Positions 7,592-14,195 of a stretch of DNA of 22,190 nucleotides are shown one piece after another. Source of the DNA: an uncultured Collinsella sp. (GTDB taxonomy: Bacteria > Actinomycetota > Coriobacteriia > Coriobacteriales > Coriobacteriaceae); NCBI GenBank assembly GCA_902497025.1, contig CABVDJ010000034.1:1-22190 (forward strand). The letters run 5' to 3'. A program made the position numbers and the translations under genes. The notes beneath the pieces were generated by a model. It searched no databases, was not told where the DNA came from, and was given only the letters and a program-made list of their open reading frames with translations. Positions within the stretch are counted from its first letter, which is position 1; each line of letters opens with the position of its first letter.

Positions 7592-7933
7592 CTATTCCGG
7601 CTTGGTTTCTACCGTGGGAGTCTTATCCGCCGCAACTGGAGTACGGGCGGTGTCCATAGTCAGGCAGTGTTTGGGACAACTTTCGATACACTCGCCGCAC
7701 ACTACGCAGGCATACGGATCGATCGACCACGTTCCGCCCTTTCGATCGACCGCGAGCGCGCCCGCCGGGCAGCGACGCGCGCACATGCCGCAGCAAATGC
7801 ACACGTCCATGTCGTTAACGATGTGCCCGCGCAAGCGCTCGGGTGCCGCGAGCTTCTCCTGCGGATAGCACACCGTTACCGGCTGCTTGACCATAGAACC
7901 CAAGGCCGTCTTGGCAAATGTCAGCAAACTCAT
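7592..7933 (-). CDS. echF: Ech hydrogenase subunit F, 2x[4Fe-4S] ferredoxin-like (NuoI/HycF family)
   Basis: This 113-residue electron-transfer subunit is predicted to pass electrons from soluble ferredoxin to the hydrogenase core on the cytoplasmic face of the membrane. Two classical 4Fe-4S motifs are present: C45-x2-C48-x2-C51-x3-C55-P (CICCGMCARRCP) and C76-x2-C79-x2-C82-x3-C86-P (CVVCGECIESCP). The N-terminal stretch up to about residue 40 resembles the membrane-associated start of EchF/NuoI proteins. It is the last gene of the operon. Its start lies 7 nt after the echE stop codon, and its ribosome binding site overlaps the end of echE, so translation is probably coupled. The Thr/Pro-rich tail after residue 95 is not conserved in the family. 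Confidence 0.88.
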   Translation of the reverse strand: MSLLTFAKTALGSMVKQPVTVCYPQEKLAAPERLRGHIVNDMDVCICCGMCARRCPAGALAVDRKGGTWSIDPYACVVCGECIESCPKHCLTMDTARTPVAADKTPTVETKPE

Positions 7934-7940
7934 GCCGCGC

Positions 7941-9029
7941 CTACCTTTCCGTGCAGCTAATGCAGGGGTCGATGGTCAGGATAATCATGGGAACGCTGGC
8001 AAGGAGTACGCCCTGCAGCGCATGCGTCAGACCCGCCAAGTTCTGCGACGTCGGCGTGCGCACGCGGAAACGGTCCAGGTTCTTGGTGCCGTTGCCGCGC
8101 ACATAGTAATACGCCTCGCCGCGCGGCTGCTCAATCACAACCTCGCCGCGCGCGCCGTCGGCCGGTGTGAGCTTGGTACGCCCGCCGATGCCGTCGTGCG
8201 GAATCTTGCCGACAAGCTCCTTGATAATGTCCATGGCCTGCGTGACCTCGGCGCAACGCACCTGGCAGCGGGCATAGCAGTCGCCATCGGTAGCAACGAT
8301 GGGCTCAAATGCAGCCAAGTCCGCATAGGCACCGTCGCCGAACATGCGCACGTCGTAGTCCACGCCCGAGGCGCGGCCGAACGGGCCGACCATCGAAAGC
8401 TCCAGCGCGTCCTTCTTGCTGATCACGCCCACGCCGTGCAGGCGCTCGCCGCAGCTATTGTCGTCCAAAAACGTATGCACCAGGGCCTCGTAGTCGGGAC
8501 GCATGGCGTCAAGCGTCTGGACAATGCCCGCCAGCTCGGAGTCCTCAATATCGTGCTTAAGGCCGCCGATCTCGTTAATCGAAAGGATCACGCGGCCGCC
8601 GCAGGTGCTCTCGAAGATCTTGAGTATCTGCTCGCGCAGGGTCCACGACCGATAGAACAGTGCCTCAAAACCAAAGGCATCGGCGAGCAGGCCCAGCCAC
8701 AGCAGATGCGAGTGAATGCGCGAAAGCTCGTGCAAAATGGTACGGATATACTGCACGCGGCCGGGTACCTCGATGTCGAGCATGCGCTCGCAGGCGCTGG
8801 CATAGCCGCAGCTGTGGCCCACGGCGCAAATGCCGCAGATGCGCTCGGCGATGTAGCCAAACTGATGCATATCGCGCTTTTCGGTGAGTTTCTCGAGTCC
8901 GCGGTGCACAAAGCCGATCTGCGGAATTGCCTCGATAACGCGGTCGTCCTCGATCACCAGGTCCAGATGAAGCGGCTCGGGCAGCACCGGGTGCTGCGGG
9001 CCAAACGGAATTACGGAGCGATGAGCCAT
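7941..9029 (-). CDS. echE: Ech hydrogenase subunit E, [NiFe] large catalytic subunit (NuoD-like)
   Basis: This 362-residue catalytic subunit of a group 4 membrane-bound [NiFe] hydrogenase reduces protons to H2. The nickel ligands are intact: R-I-C65-G-I-C68 near the N-terminus and D-P-C356-I-S-C359 at the C-terminus. This separates it from true complex I NuoD, which lacks them. The chain ends only three residues (TER) after the last Cys, so there is no C-terminal peptide for a maturation protease to remove. That matches what I recall for EchE and CooH and differs from HycE. AAGGAGG lies 10 nt before ATG 9029 and overlaps the end of echD. The NuoC-like part is a separate gene, which favours Ech over the fused HycE of formate hydrogenlyase. 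Confidence 0.92.
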   Translation of the reverse strand: MAHRSVIPFGPQHPVLPEPLHLDLVIEDDRVIEAIPQIGFVHRGLEKLTEKRDMHQFGYIAERICGICAVGHSCGYASACERMLDIEVPGRVQYIRTILHELSRIHSHLLWLGLLADAFGFEALFYRSWTLREQILKIFESTCGGRVILSINEIGGLKHDIEDSELAGIVQTLDAMRPDYEALVHTFLDDNSCGERLHGVGVISKKDALELSMVGPFGRASGVDYDVRMFGDGAYADLAAFEPIVATDGDCYARCQVRCAEVTQAMDIIKELVGKIPHDGIGGRTKLTPADGARGEVVIEQPRGEAYYYVRGNGTKNLDRFRVRTPTSQNLAGLTHALQGVLLASVPMIILTIDPCISCTER

Positions 9030-9034
9030 GGACC

Positions 9035-9721
9035 TTACGCCTCCTTTTTCTGCTTGTCGTGGGCGGCCTTGGCGGCAAGCGCCGCGCGGACCTTGGCCGC
9101 TTTCTCGGGATCCATGGCAGCGAGCTTTGCTTCCAGCTCGGCGGCTTTGAGCGCGGCCTTGGCAGCGGCCTCATCGTGCTGAGCATCGGAGCCCGCGGCA
9201 TCGCCGGCGCTCGCAGCGCTCTCCCCTGCAGCAGCCGCAGCCGCAGCGGCCTTCTCGGCCGCGGCCTTGCGCGCCTTGGCCTCGGCAGCGGCGCGGACCC
9301 TCATGGCCTTCTCGCGCGCAGTCTTCACCTCGGGCGTGATGACGCTCATGGGCTCGGCAGTCGAGACCTGGTAGAAAAAGCCCTTAAAGTCGATCTGCAT
9401 GTCGGTGATGGCAAGGCCAAACAGGTCGTGGGCCTCATTTTCAAACGGGAACACCGCGGGGTAATACGAGCTGATGGACGGAATCTCCTGGTACTGGTCG
9501 ATGCCCTCAACCACCAGGTTCTCAATCGCATAGCTGCCGTCCTGCGCGATATGCCCCTGAGCAGCACGAACGTTGATAAACGTATAGACCAGGCGATACG
9601 AGCCGTCGTCGACGTTGCGCTCAGCGTGCATTTGCACAAAGCGCGTGCCGACGCCCTTAAGCGCCTGGACATGCGGCAGGAGCTCTTCGATCCCGACGGT
9701 GGTATAGATAGCCTTTTGCAT
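9035..9721 (-). CDS. echD: Ech hydrogenase subunit D (NuoC-like) with long Ala-rich C-terminal extension
   Basis: This 228-residue structural subunit joins the large subunit to the electron-input module. Residues 1-128 are the NuoC/30-kDa-like domain, including the signature FPFENEAHDLFGLAI (91-105). Residues from about 131 to 228 form a low-complexity Ala/Lys/Glu stretch, likely helical or coiled coil, that is not part of the family fold. EchD-type proteins usually end soon after the core domain. The start ATG at 9721 shares one base with the echC stop codon (TAATG), a strong sign of translational coupling. I am sure of the family; any role for the tail is unknown. Confidence 0.87.
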   Translation of the reverse strand: MQKAIYTTVGIEELLPHVQALKGVGTRFVQMHAERNVDDGSYRLVYTFINVRAAQGHIAQDGSYAIENLVVEGIDQYQEIPSISSYYPAVFPFENEAHDLFGLAITDMQIDFKGFFYQVSTAEPMSVITPEVKTAREKAMRVRAAAEAKARKAAAEKAAAAAAAAGESAASAGDAAGSDAQHDEAAAKAALKAAELEAKLAAMDPEKAAKVRAALAAKAAHDKQKKEA

Positions 9722-10275
9722 TACTCGGCCTCCTTTGCAGCGGCGGTCGCGTCGCCGGCCTCCGCAGCAGCCACAAACCCGTCCTCGCCCAGCTCAACGC
9801 CACCGTCCCAGGTTGCGGCACCGCCCACGGTGAGCGGATCGCCGCCGGCGCGCATCACGGCCTCCTTCTGGTCCAGGATGCCGCACGCCTCCACGATGGC
9901 ATCGATCACGGTCTCGGGGCGAATGGCGCACCCGGGCGCGTACACGTCCACGGGAATTGCGCGGTCCACGCCGCCGATCACGTTATAGGCATCGCGGAAC
10001 ACGCCGCCCGAACACGCGCAGATACCGCAGGCCACCACGCACTTGGGCTCGAGCATCTGGTTGTAGATCTGGCGCACGACGGGCAGGTTCTGGGCATTGA
10101 CCGACCCCGTCACCAAAAAGATATCCGCATGCTTGGGGTTGCCGGTGTTGACCACGCCAAAGCGCTCCGCATCGAACAGTGGCGTGAGCGAGGCCAGCAC
10201 CTCGATATCGCATCCGTTGCAGCTCGAACCGTCGTAATGAATAACCCACGGTGAGCGCGACATTTTATGATCCAT
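9721..10275 (-). CDS. echC: Ech hydrogenase subunit C, small [4Fe-4S] subunit (NuoB-like)
   Basis: This 184-residue small subunit holds the proximal [4Fe-4S] cluster beside the nickel site. The cluster ligands are visible as C19-x2-C22 (SSCNGCDIEV), C83 (VVACGICACSGG) and C116 (YAPGCAIRPE). These give the pattern of the HycG/EchC/NuoB family, in which the distal clusters of standard hydrogenase small subunits are absent. The start ATG at 10275 lies 8 nt after AGGAGG, which itself overlaps the end of the fused echAB gene. A nearby in-frame ATG (MSRSPW) is less well placed. The last 25 residues are Ala/Glu-rich, recalling the tail of EchD. Confidence 0.92.
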   Translation of the reverse strand: MDHKMSRSPWVIHYDGSSCNGCDIEVLASLTPLFDAERFGVVNTGNPKHADIFLVTGSVNAQNLPVVRQIYNQMLEPKCVVACGICACSGGVFRDAYNVIGGVDRAIPVDVYAPGCAIRPETVIDAIVEACGILDQKEAVMRAGGDPLTVGGAATWDGGVELGEDGFVAAAEAGDATAAAKEAE

Positions 10276-10287
10276 GGATGCCGCCTC

Positions 10288-13170
10288 CTAAATAAACACG
10301 TCGACGAGGATGGGCATAAGGTTGAGCAGGCCAAACACCAGCGCCACACCCCAGCCGAGCTTAACGCAGCTGCGCCAGGTGCTACGGGCGAAGGTGTTGT
10401 CGATCAGGACCTCGACAAAATACGTCGCGGCCATCACGACCAGGGCTACAACCCAGCTCACGGGGTTGTCCCAGACAAAGAACATGCCCACCCACATCAA
10501 AAACAGCACGGTCTCGCACCAGTGCATAAGGGTCATCTTGGCCAGCGTGCCGCCGCTCATCTCGGTGGCGACGCCCTGGACGATCTCCTGATGCGCATGA
10601 TGCGAGTACGAAAGGTCAAACGGCGACTTGCGCAGCTTGATGGTAAGCACCGCGAGCAACGCGAGGAAAATGGGCGCGCTGTGCACGATGATGGGGACCG
10701 ACTGCCCCGTCACAGCGATGGAATCAAAGCTGTCGGTGGCAAGGTACAGGCCCACGCTCATCAGCAAAACGGCGGGCTCGTAACTCATAACCTGCAGTAA
10801 CTCACGATCGGCGCCAACCTGGGCAAACGGGCTTTGCGTCGAGGCGGACGCCAGCACCACAAAGATCGCGGCGAGCGTCACCATAAAAGCGCACAGTAGC
10901 GTGTTAGAGCCCGACACAAAGATGCCGCCGCCCACCACGGTAAAGATGAGCGCGCACGCCATATAGGTATCGTCCATGGTGTTTACGCTGGCGGGGGCCT
11001 TGCGCAGCAGCTTGGCAACGTCGTAGAAGGGCTGCAGCAGGCGCGGGCCCACGCGGCCCTGCATGCGGGCGGACAGCTTGCGGTCGATGCCGTCGATCAG
11101 GCCGCCCACAAGCGGCGCCAGTAAGGCAAATGCCACGGTGCCAATAAAAATGCCCACGACGCCCGAACCTTCAAAATACTTGCCGCGCAGCACCGAGGGC
11201 GCACTCATGGCAAGTCGCTCGGGCCCAATCCACGCGCAACACAGCAGCGCAAACAAGATAATGCTGCAGCACACGACGCTACCCGCGGGGCCAATACGCT
11301 TCTCGCCAAGGGCGTCCTCCGAGTACCAATTGCGCTTTTCGGCCTTCACCTCGTGTCCCATCGAGCCGCGGAAATGGCGATATTTGTCGGTCCCCACGCC
11401 CGAAAGGTACACGTTGACGTGCGGTTTGTTGCTCACGCGGAATGAAGTCAGCAGCACCACGGCGATAAACGCCACGATAACCACCATCAGGTACATGGCG
11501 TCCTTGCCAATAACGTACGGCACGCGGCCAAACACCATGGCCAAGTAAGGCGACACCAGACCGCTCGAGATAACCGGGAACGCCACGCAGCACAGAATCA
11601 GCAGCGCGGCGATGGTGTTGAGGGCCATCCATTCGGTCTTATGGACATTGACCTCAACGTTTTGAGCCGTGGGGTCGACACCCGAAAGCTTGGCAAGCCA
11701 CTTGCCCCAGAAGAAGAACGTCGCGGCCGAGCCAAAGGCCAGCACCATGATCATGAGCACGTTGCCAGTCTGCGCGAACGCCACCAGGGCGCCCCACTTG
11801 GACACGAGCATGCCAAACGGCGCCACAAACATGCCCATGATGCCCAGCATCATCAGACGCGTCAGGTGCGGCATGCGGCTGAACATACCGTCCATGTCCT
11901 CGATATCGCGGCTGCCGATATGATGCTCGGCCGTGCCCACGCACAGGAACAGCAGCGACTTTGCCACCGTGTGGAACAGGATCAGAAAGATGGCCGCCCA
12001 TACGGCCTCGGGCGCGCCGACACCCAGGCAGGCACTGATGAGGCCCAAGTTGGAAATGGTGGAGTACGCGAGCACGCGTTTGGCGTTGCTCTGCGAGATG
12101 GCCATGAGGGCAGCAAGCAAAAACGTGATGGCGCCCACACTCGTGACCATAAAGCCGGTTACGGGATAGATAGCATAGAGCGGGCTCAGCTTGACCATTA
12201 GGAACACGCCGGCTTTAACCATGGTTGACGAGTGCAGCAGGGCGCTCGTGGGAGTGGGGGCAACCATAGCACCCAACAGCCACGTGTGGAACGGCATCTG
12301 TGCGGCCTTGGTGAGTGCGGCGAGCGACAACAGGATGACCGGCATCACCAGCAGTGCGGATTGCGCGGTACCGGCGCCGGAAAGCTCGATCATGCCCGAG
12401 ATGGTCAGCGGCATGCCGTTAACGTGCAAGAACATAAGGCCCGCCAAAAACGCGATACCGCCCAGCATGTTGAGGATGATCTGGGTAAAGGCGTTTTTAA
12501 TGGCCTCGGGCGTGCGCGTGTAGCCAATCATAAGGAACGAGCACACGGTGGTGATTTCCCAGCCGCAGAACAGCCACTCAAGGTTGTCGCTCGTCACGAT
12601 AACGAACATGGCCGAGAGGAACAGGAACATGAGCGCCAGGAACTGCGGGCGACGGTCGGGTGCGGTCTGCCCGCGCAGCGCGGCCTCGTGCTCGTCATGG
12701 GCCTGGAAGTCCTTCATATAACCCAAGGCATACACGCAGATTAGGCTGCCGACGATGCCGACGGCGAGCACCATGATCACGCTCATGTAGTCCAGGTAGA
12801 GCGGCGTTGCCGTGACGGCTTCGGCCGCGGGCAACGTCATGGCTGCAAAGGCGAGCGAGCCCACCAGCTGGACTATGCCGAGCACCGTGGTGAGCGCGTT
12901 CCTATATTTGTACGCGTTGTACAGGATTACGGCGCACAGGATGACGTCGATGACGGAGCTGATGATCGAGAGCACATGCGAGGTGCCGGGGGCAACCTCA
13001 AAGCTCTGCGGACCCGTGCCAAAAAACATGACGGCGACTACAACTGTCACCGCCATAATAATGCCGGAGCCTATGAGCCCCACCGCATCGCGGGCGCGGT
13101 CACCGCGCGCGAGCAGCATGCCCAGCGCCGGTACCAGCGGAAACAGGGTAAGGAAATACAGTAGCGTCAT
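10288..13170 (-). CDS. Fused EchA-EchB: antiporter-like (NuoL/M) plus NuoH-like membrane subunit
   Basis: This 960-residue integral membrane protein combines the two ion-translocating subunits of Ech hydrogenase. Residues 1 to about 610 are a Mrp/NuoM-type proton-conducting module. The expected charged residues lie inside membrane helices: E205 (CGWEITTV), K288 (LTKAAQMPFHTW), K319 (SSTMVKAG), K404 (TVAKSLLF) and K458 (LVSKWG). Residues about 630-960 are NuoH/EchB/HycD-like, with DRKLSARMQGRVGPR (696-710), DRELLQVMSYEPA (788-800) and SPFDL followed by HQEIVQGVATEMSG (849-873). The frame is open with no stop or second start context at the junction (about nt 11250-11340). Ech operons normally encode these as two genes. 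The start at 13170 has GGGGGAG about 7 nt upstream. It is the first gene of the operon. Confidence 0.9.
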   Translation of the reverse strand: MTLLYFLTLFPLVPALGMLLARGDRARDAVGLIGSGIIMAVTVVVAVMFFGTGPQSFEVAPGTSHVLSIISSVIDVILCAVILYNAYKYRNALTTVLGIVQLVGSLAFAAMTLPAAEAVTATPLYLDYMSVIMVLAVGIVGSLICVYALGYMKDFQAHDEHEAALRGQTAPDRRPQFLALMFLFLSAMFVIVTSDNLEWLFCGWEITTVCSFLMIGYTRTPEAIKNAFTQIILNMLGGIAFLAGLMFLHVNGMPLTISGMIELSGAGTAQSALLVMPVILLSLAALTKAAQMPFHTWLLGAMVAPTPTSALLHSSTMVKAGVFLMVKLSPLYAIYPVTGFMVTSVGAITFLLAALMAISQSNAKRVLAYSTISNLGLISACLGVGAPEAVWAAIFLILFHTVAKSLLFLCVGTAEHHIGSRDIEDMDGMFSRMPHLTRLMMLGIMGMFVAPFGMLVSKWGALVAFAQTGNVLMIMVLAFGSAATFFFWGKWLAKLSGVDPTAQNVEVNVHKTEWMALNTIAALLILCCVAFPVISSGLVSPYLAMVFGRVPYVIGKDAMYLMVVIVAFIAVVLLTSFRVSNKPHVNVYLSGVGTDKYRHFRGSMGHEVKAEKRNWYSEDALGEKRIGPAGSVVCCSIILFALLCCAWIGPERLAMSAPSVLRGKYFEGSGVVGIFIGTVAFALLAPLVGGLIDGIDRKLSARMQGRVGPRLLQPFYDVAKLLRKAPASVNTMDDTYMACALIFTVVGGGIFVSGSNTLLCAFMVTLAAIFVVLASASTQSPFAQVGADRELLQVMSYEPAVLLMSVGLYLATDSFDSIAVTGQSVPIIVHSAPIFLALLAVLTIKLRKSPFDLSYSHHAHQEIVQGVATEMSGGTLAKMTLMHWCETVLFLMWVGMFFVWDNPVSWVVALVVMAATYFVEVLIDNTFARSTWRSCVKLGWGVALVFGLLNLMPILVDVFI

Positions 13171-13314
13171 ACCATCACTCCCCCATGCAAAAACGCTGCA
13201 ATTGTTTAACGTTATAGCTCAATTGAGGAATAGCGGCGGCAGGTTTTCGGTCAACTGGGGAGTTTTAGGCGTACGGGGCAAGGGTACGTCCGCATTGGAG
13301 TAGAGGGGCGGCAA

Positions 13315-13338
13315 GAAAAATGCGCCCCTGTGGGCGCA
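13315..13338 (-). terminator. Rho-independent terminator of the HTH gene
   Basis: On the minus strand TGCGCCC (complement of 13332-13338) pairs with GGGCGCA (complement of 13321-13327) around a 4-nt loop, and is followed by TTTTTC. It lies 12 nt past the stop codon of the HTH gene and insulates it from the ech operon. Confidence 0.8.
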
Positions 13339-13350
13339 CCATCCCGTTTG

Positions 13351-13746
13351 CTATTCCGCCTTTTTAACGCGCGGCTTGCGACCGCGCGGCTTATCGACCA
13401 GTGCGGACTCACCGCTCTCGCGATACTGGCGACACCAAGCCTTGACCGAAGACTCGCTAGGAATCTTGTGCTTGATCATGGCCTCGCGAACCGTCAAGCC
13501 GTTTTCCAAGCGGTCCTTAACCACAGCGAGCTTTACGTCGTACGAATAGGTGTGATGATGCGAACCGGCGTTGAGAACGGCGTCGGCACCGCCCACGGCA
13601 TACGCGCGGGCCCACTGACGAGCCGTGGCCTGGGGAATGCCAAGCTCCGCGGCGAGGGCGCGATGACCGACCCCCTCTTGGAGGGCCTCGACGGCGCGCT
13701 GCCTAACCTCGGGCGCATGCGTGCGAGTCCTAGTTGCTTCCGACAT
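13351..13746 (-). CDS. Small protein with two HTH domains, IS3/IS150 OrfA-like, stand-alone
   Basis: This 131-residue protein has two homeodomain-like helix-turn-helix units. The first (about 12-48) includes HRALAAELGIPQATARQWAR. The second (about 68-108) includes TVREAMIKHKIPSESSVKAW, followed by GESALVDKPRGRKPRVKKAE. This is the layout of the DNA-binding half of IS150/InsJ-type transposase OrfA. The leucine-zipper tail and the OrfB integrase are absent, as are terminal repeats. It could be a domesticated transposase fragment acting as a regulator, or a decayed remnant. The intact frame and its own terminator favour a working gene. I chose ATG 13746, with AAGAAG 8 nt upstream; an in-frame GTG at 13755 abuts that purine run and is less likely. 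No function can be assigned. Confidence 0.75.
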   Translation of the reverse strand: MSEATRTRTHAPEVRQRAVEALQEGVGHRALAAELGIPQATARQWARAYAVGGADAVLNAGSHHHTYSYDVKLAVVKDRLENGLTVREAMIKHKIPSESSVKAWCRQYRESGESALVDKPRGRKPRVKKAE

Positions 13747-13755
13747 ACCTGCCAC

Positions 13756-14080
13756 TTCTTAGCCTTAACCGTTAATCTGCTTTCTTACGTGCAAGTTAGA
13801 TAGTAGCATTTTACCGTTTGCTCAAAGCAGTTAATTAAAATAGACGCGGCGTTATCTGGGCATTTGGCACCAAATTACGACATTTCTTTATCGATTATTT
13901 ACGCTGGTAGCTGACTCGCAGCTAATCGTCATTCGCTTGTCAACAAAATTGGCATCTCTTTATGTCCTTTGGTATAGAGGATATAGTTATTAACCCCTCC
14001 CCCAATAATTTTGAGTGATCTGCAAGGCAGTAGACGTCCTCACTCCTCATGATTACCGCGCATTGCCATCCACCGGAGCA
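13756..14080. other. AT-richer non-coding interval
   Basis: This stretch separates the HTH gene from the oxidoreductase terminator and is clearly less GC-rich than its surroundings. No gene is supported. TTAATTAA lies at about 13832-13839. A small dyad TAGCTG-N5-CAGCTA (13908-13924) is flanked by CGATTA and TAATCG. The stretch nearest 13756 must hold the HTH gene promoter, but no convincing hexamer pair stands out. Confidence 0.5.
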
Positions 14081-14120
14081 AAACAAAAAGGGCGGGACCT
14101 GCTGCGCTTGCAGGCCCCGC
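14081..14120 (-). terminator. Rho-independent terminator of the oxidoreductase gene
   Basis: An 11-bp stem (14092-14102 with 14110-14120) has one G-U pair on the minus strand and a 7-nt loop. It is followed on the minus strand by CTTTTTGTTT (14081-14090). It lies about 75 bp past the stop codon. Confidence 0.85.
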
Positions 14121-14195
14121 ACCGGTTGACACCCGACGGGACACAGCCGGGCGAGACGAATCCGTGCTACCGCCCCGCCTAGCCGCGATGTTCAA

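Noticed and set aside
7592..13170. Respiratory complex I (nuo) operon
   Set aside because: The large subunit keeps all four nickel-binding cysteines, and nuoA, J, K, E, F and G are missing. Gene order is that of ech.
13351..13746. Active IS3-family insertion sequence
   Set aside because: No OrfB, no terminal inverted repeats and no frameshift window are seen around the gene.
13940..14122. 60-codon frame in the AT-richer gap
   Set aside because: It runs through the oxidoreductase terminator stem, has no recognisable product and no convincing ribosome binding site.
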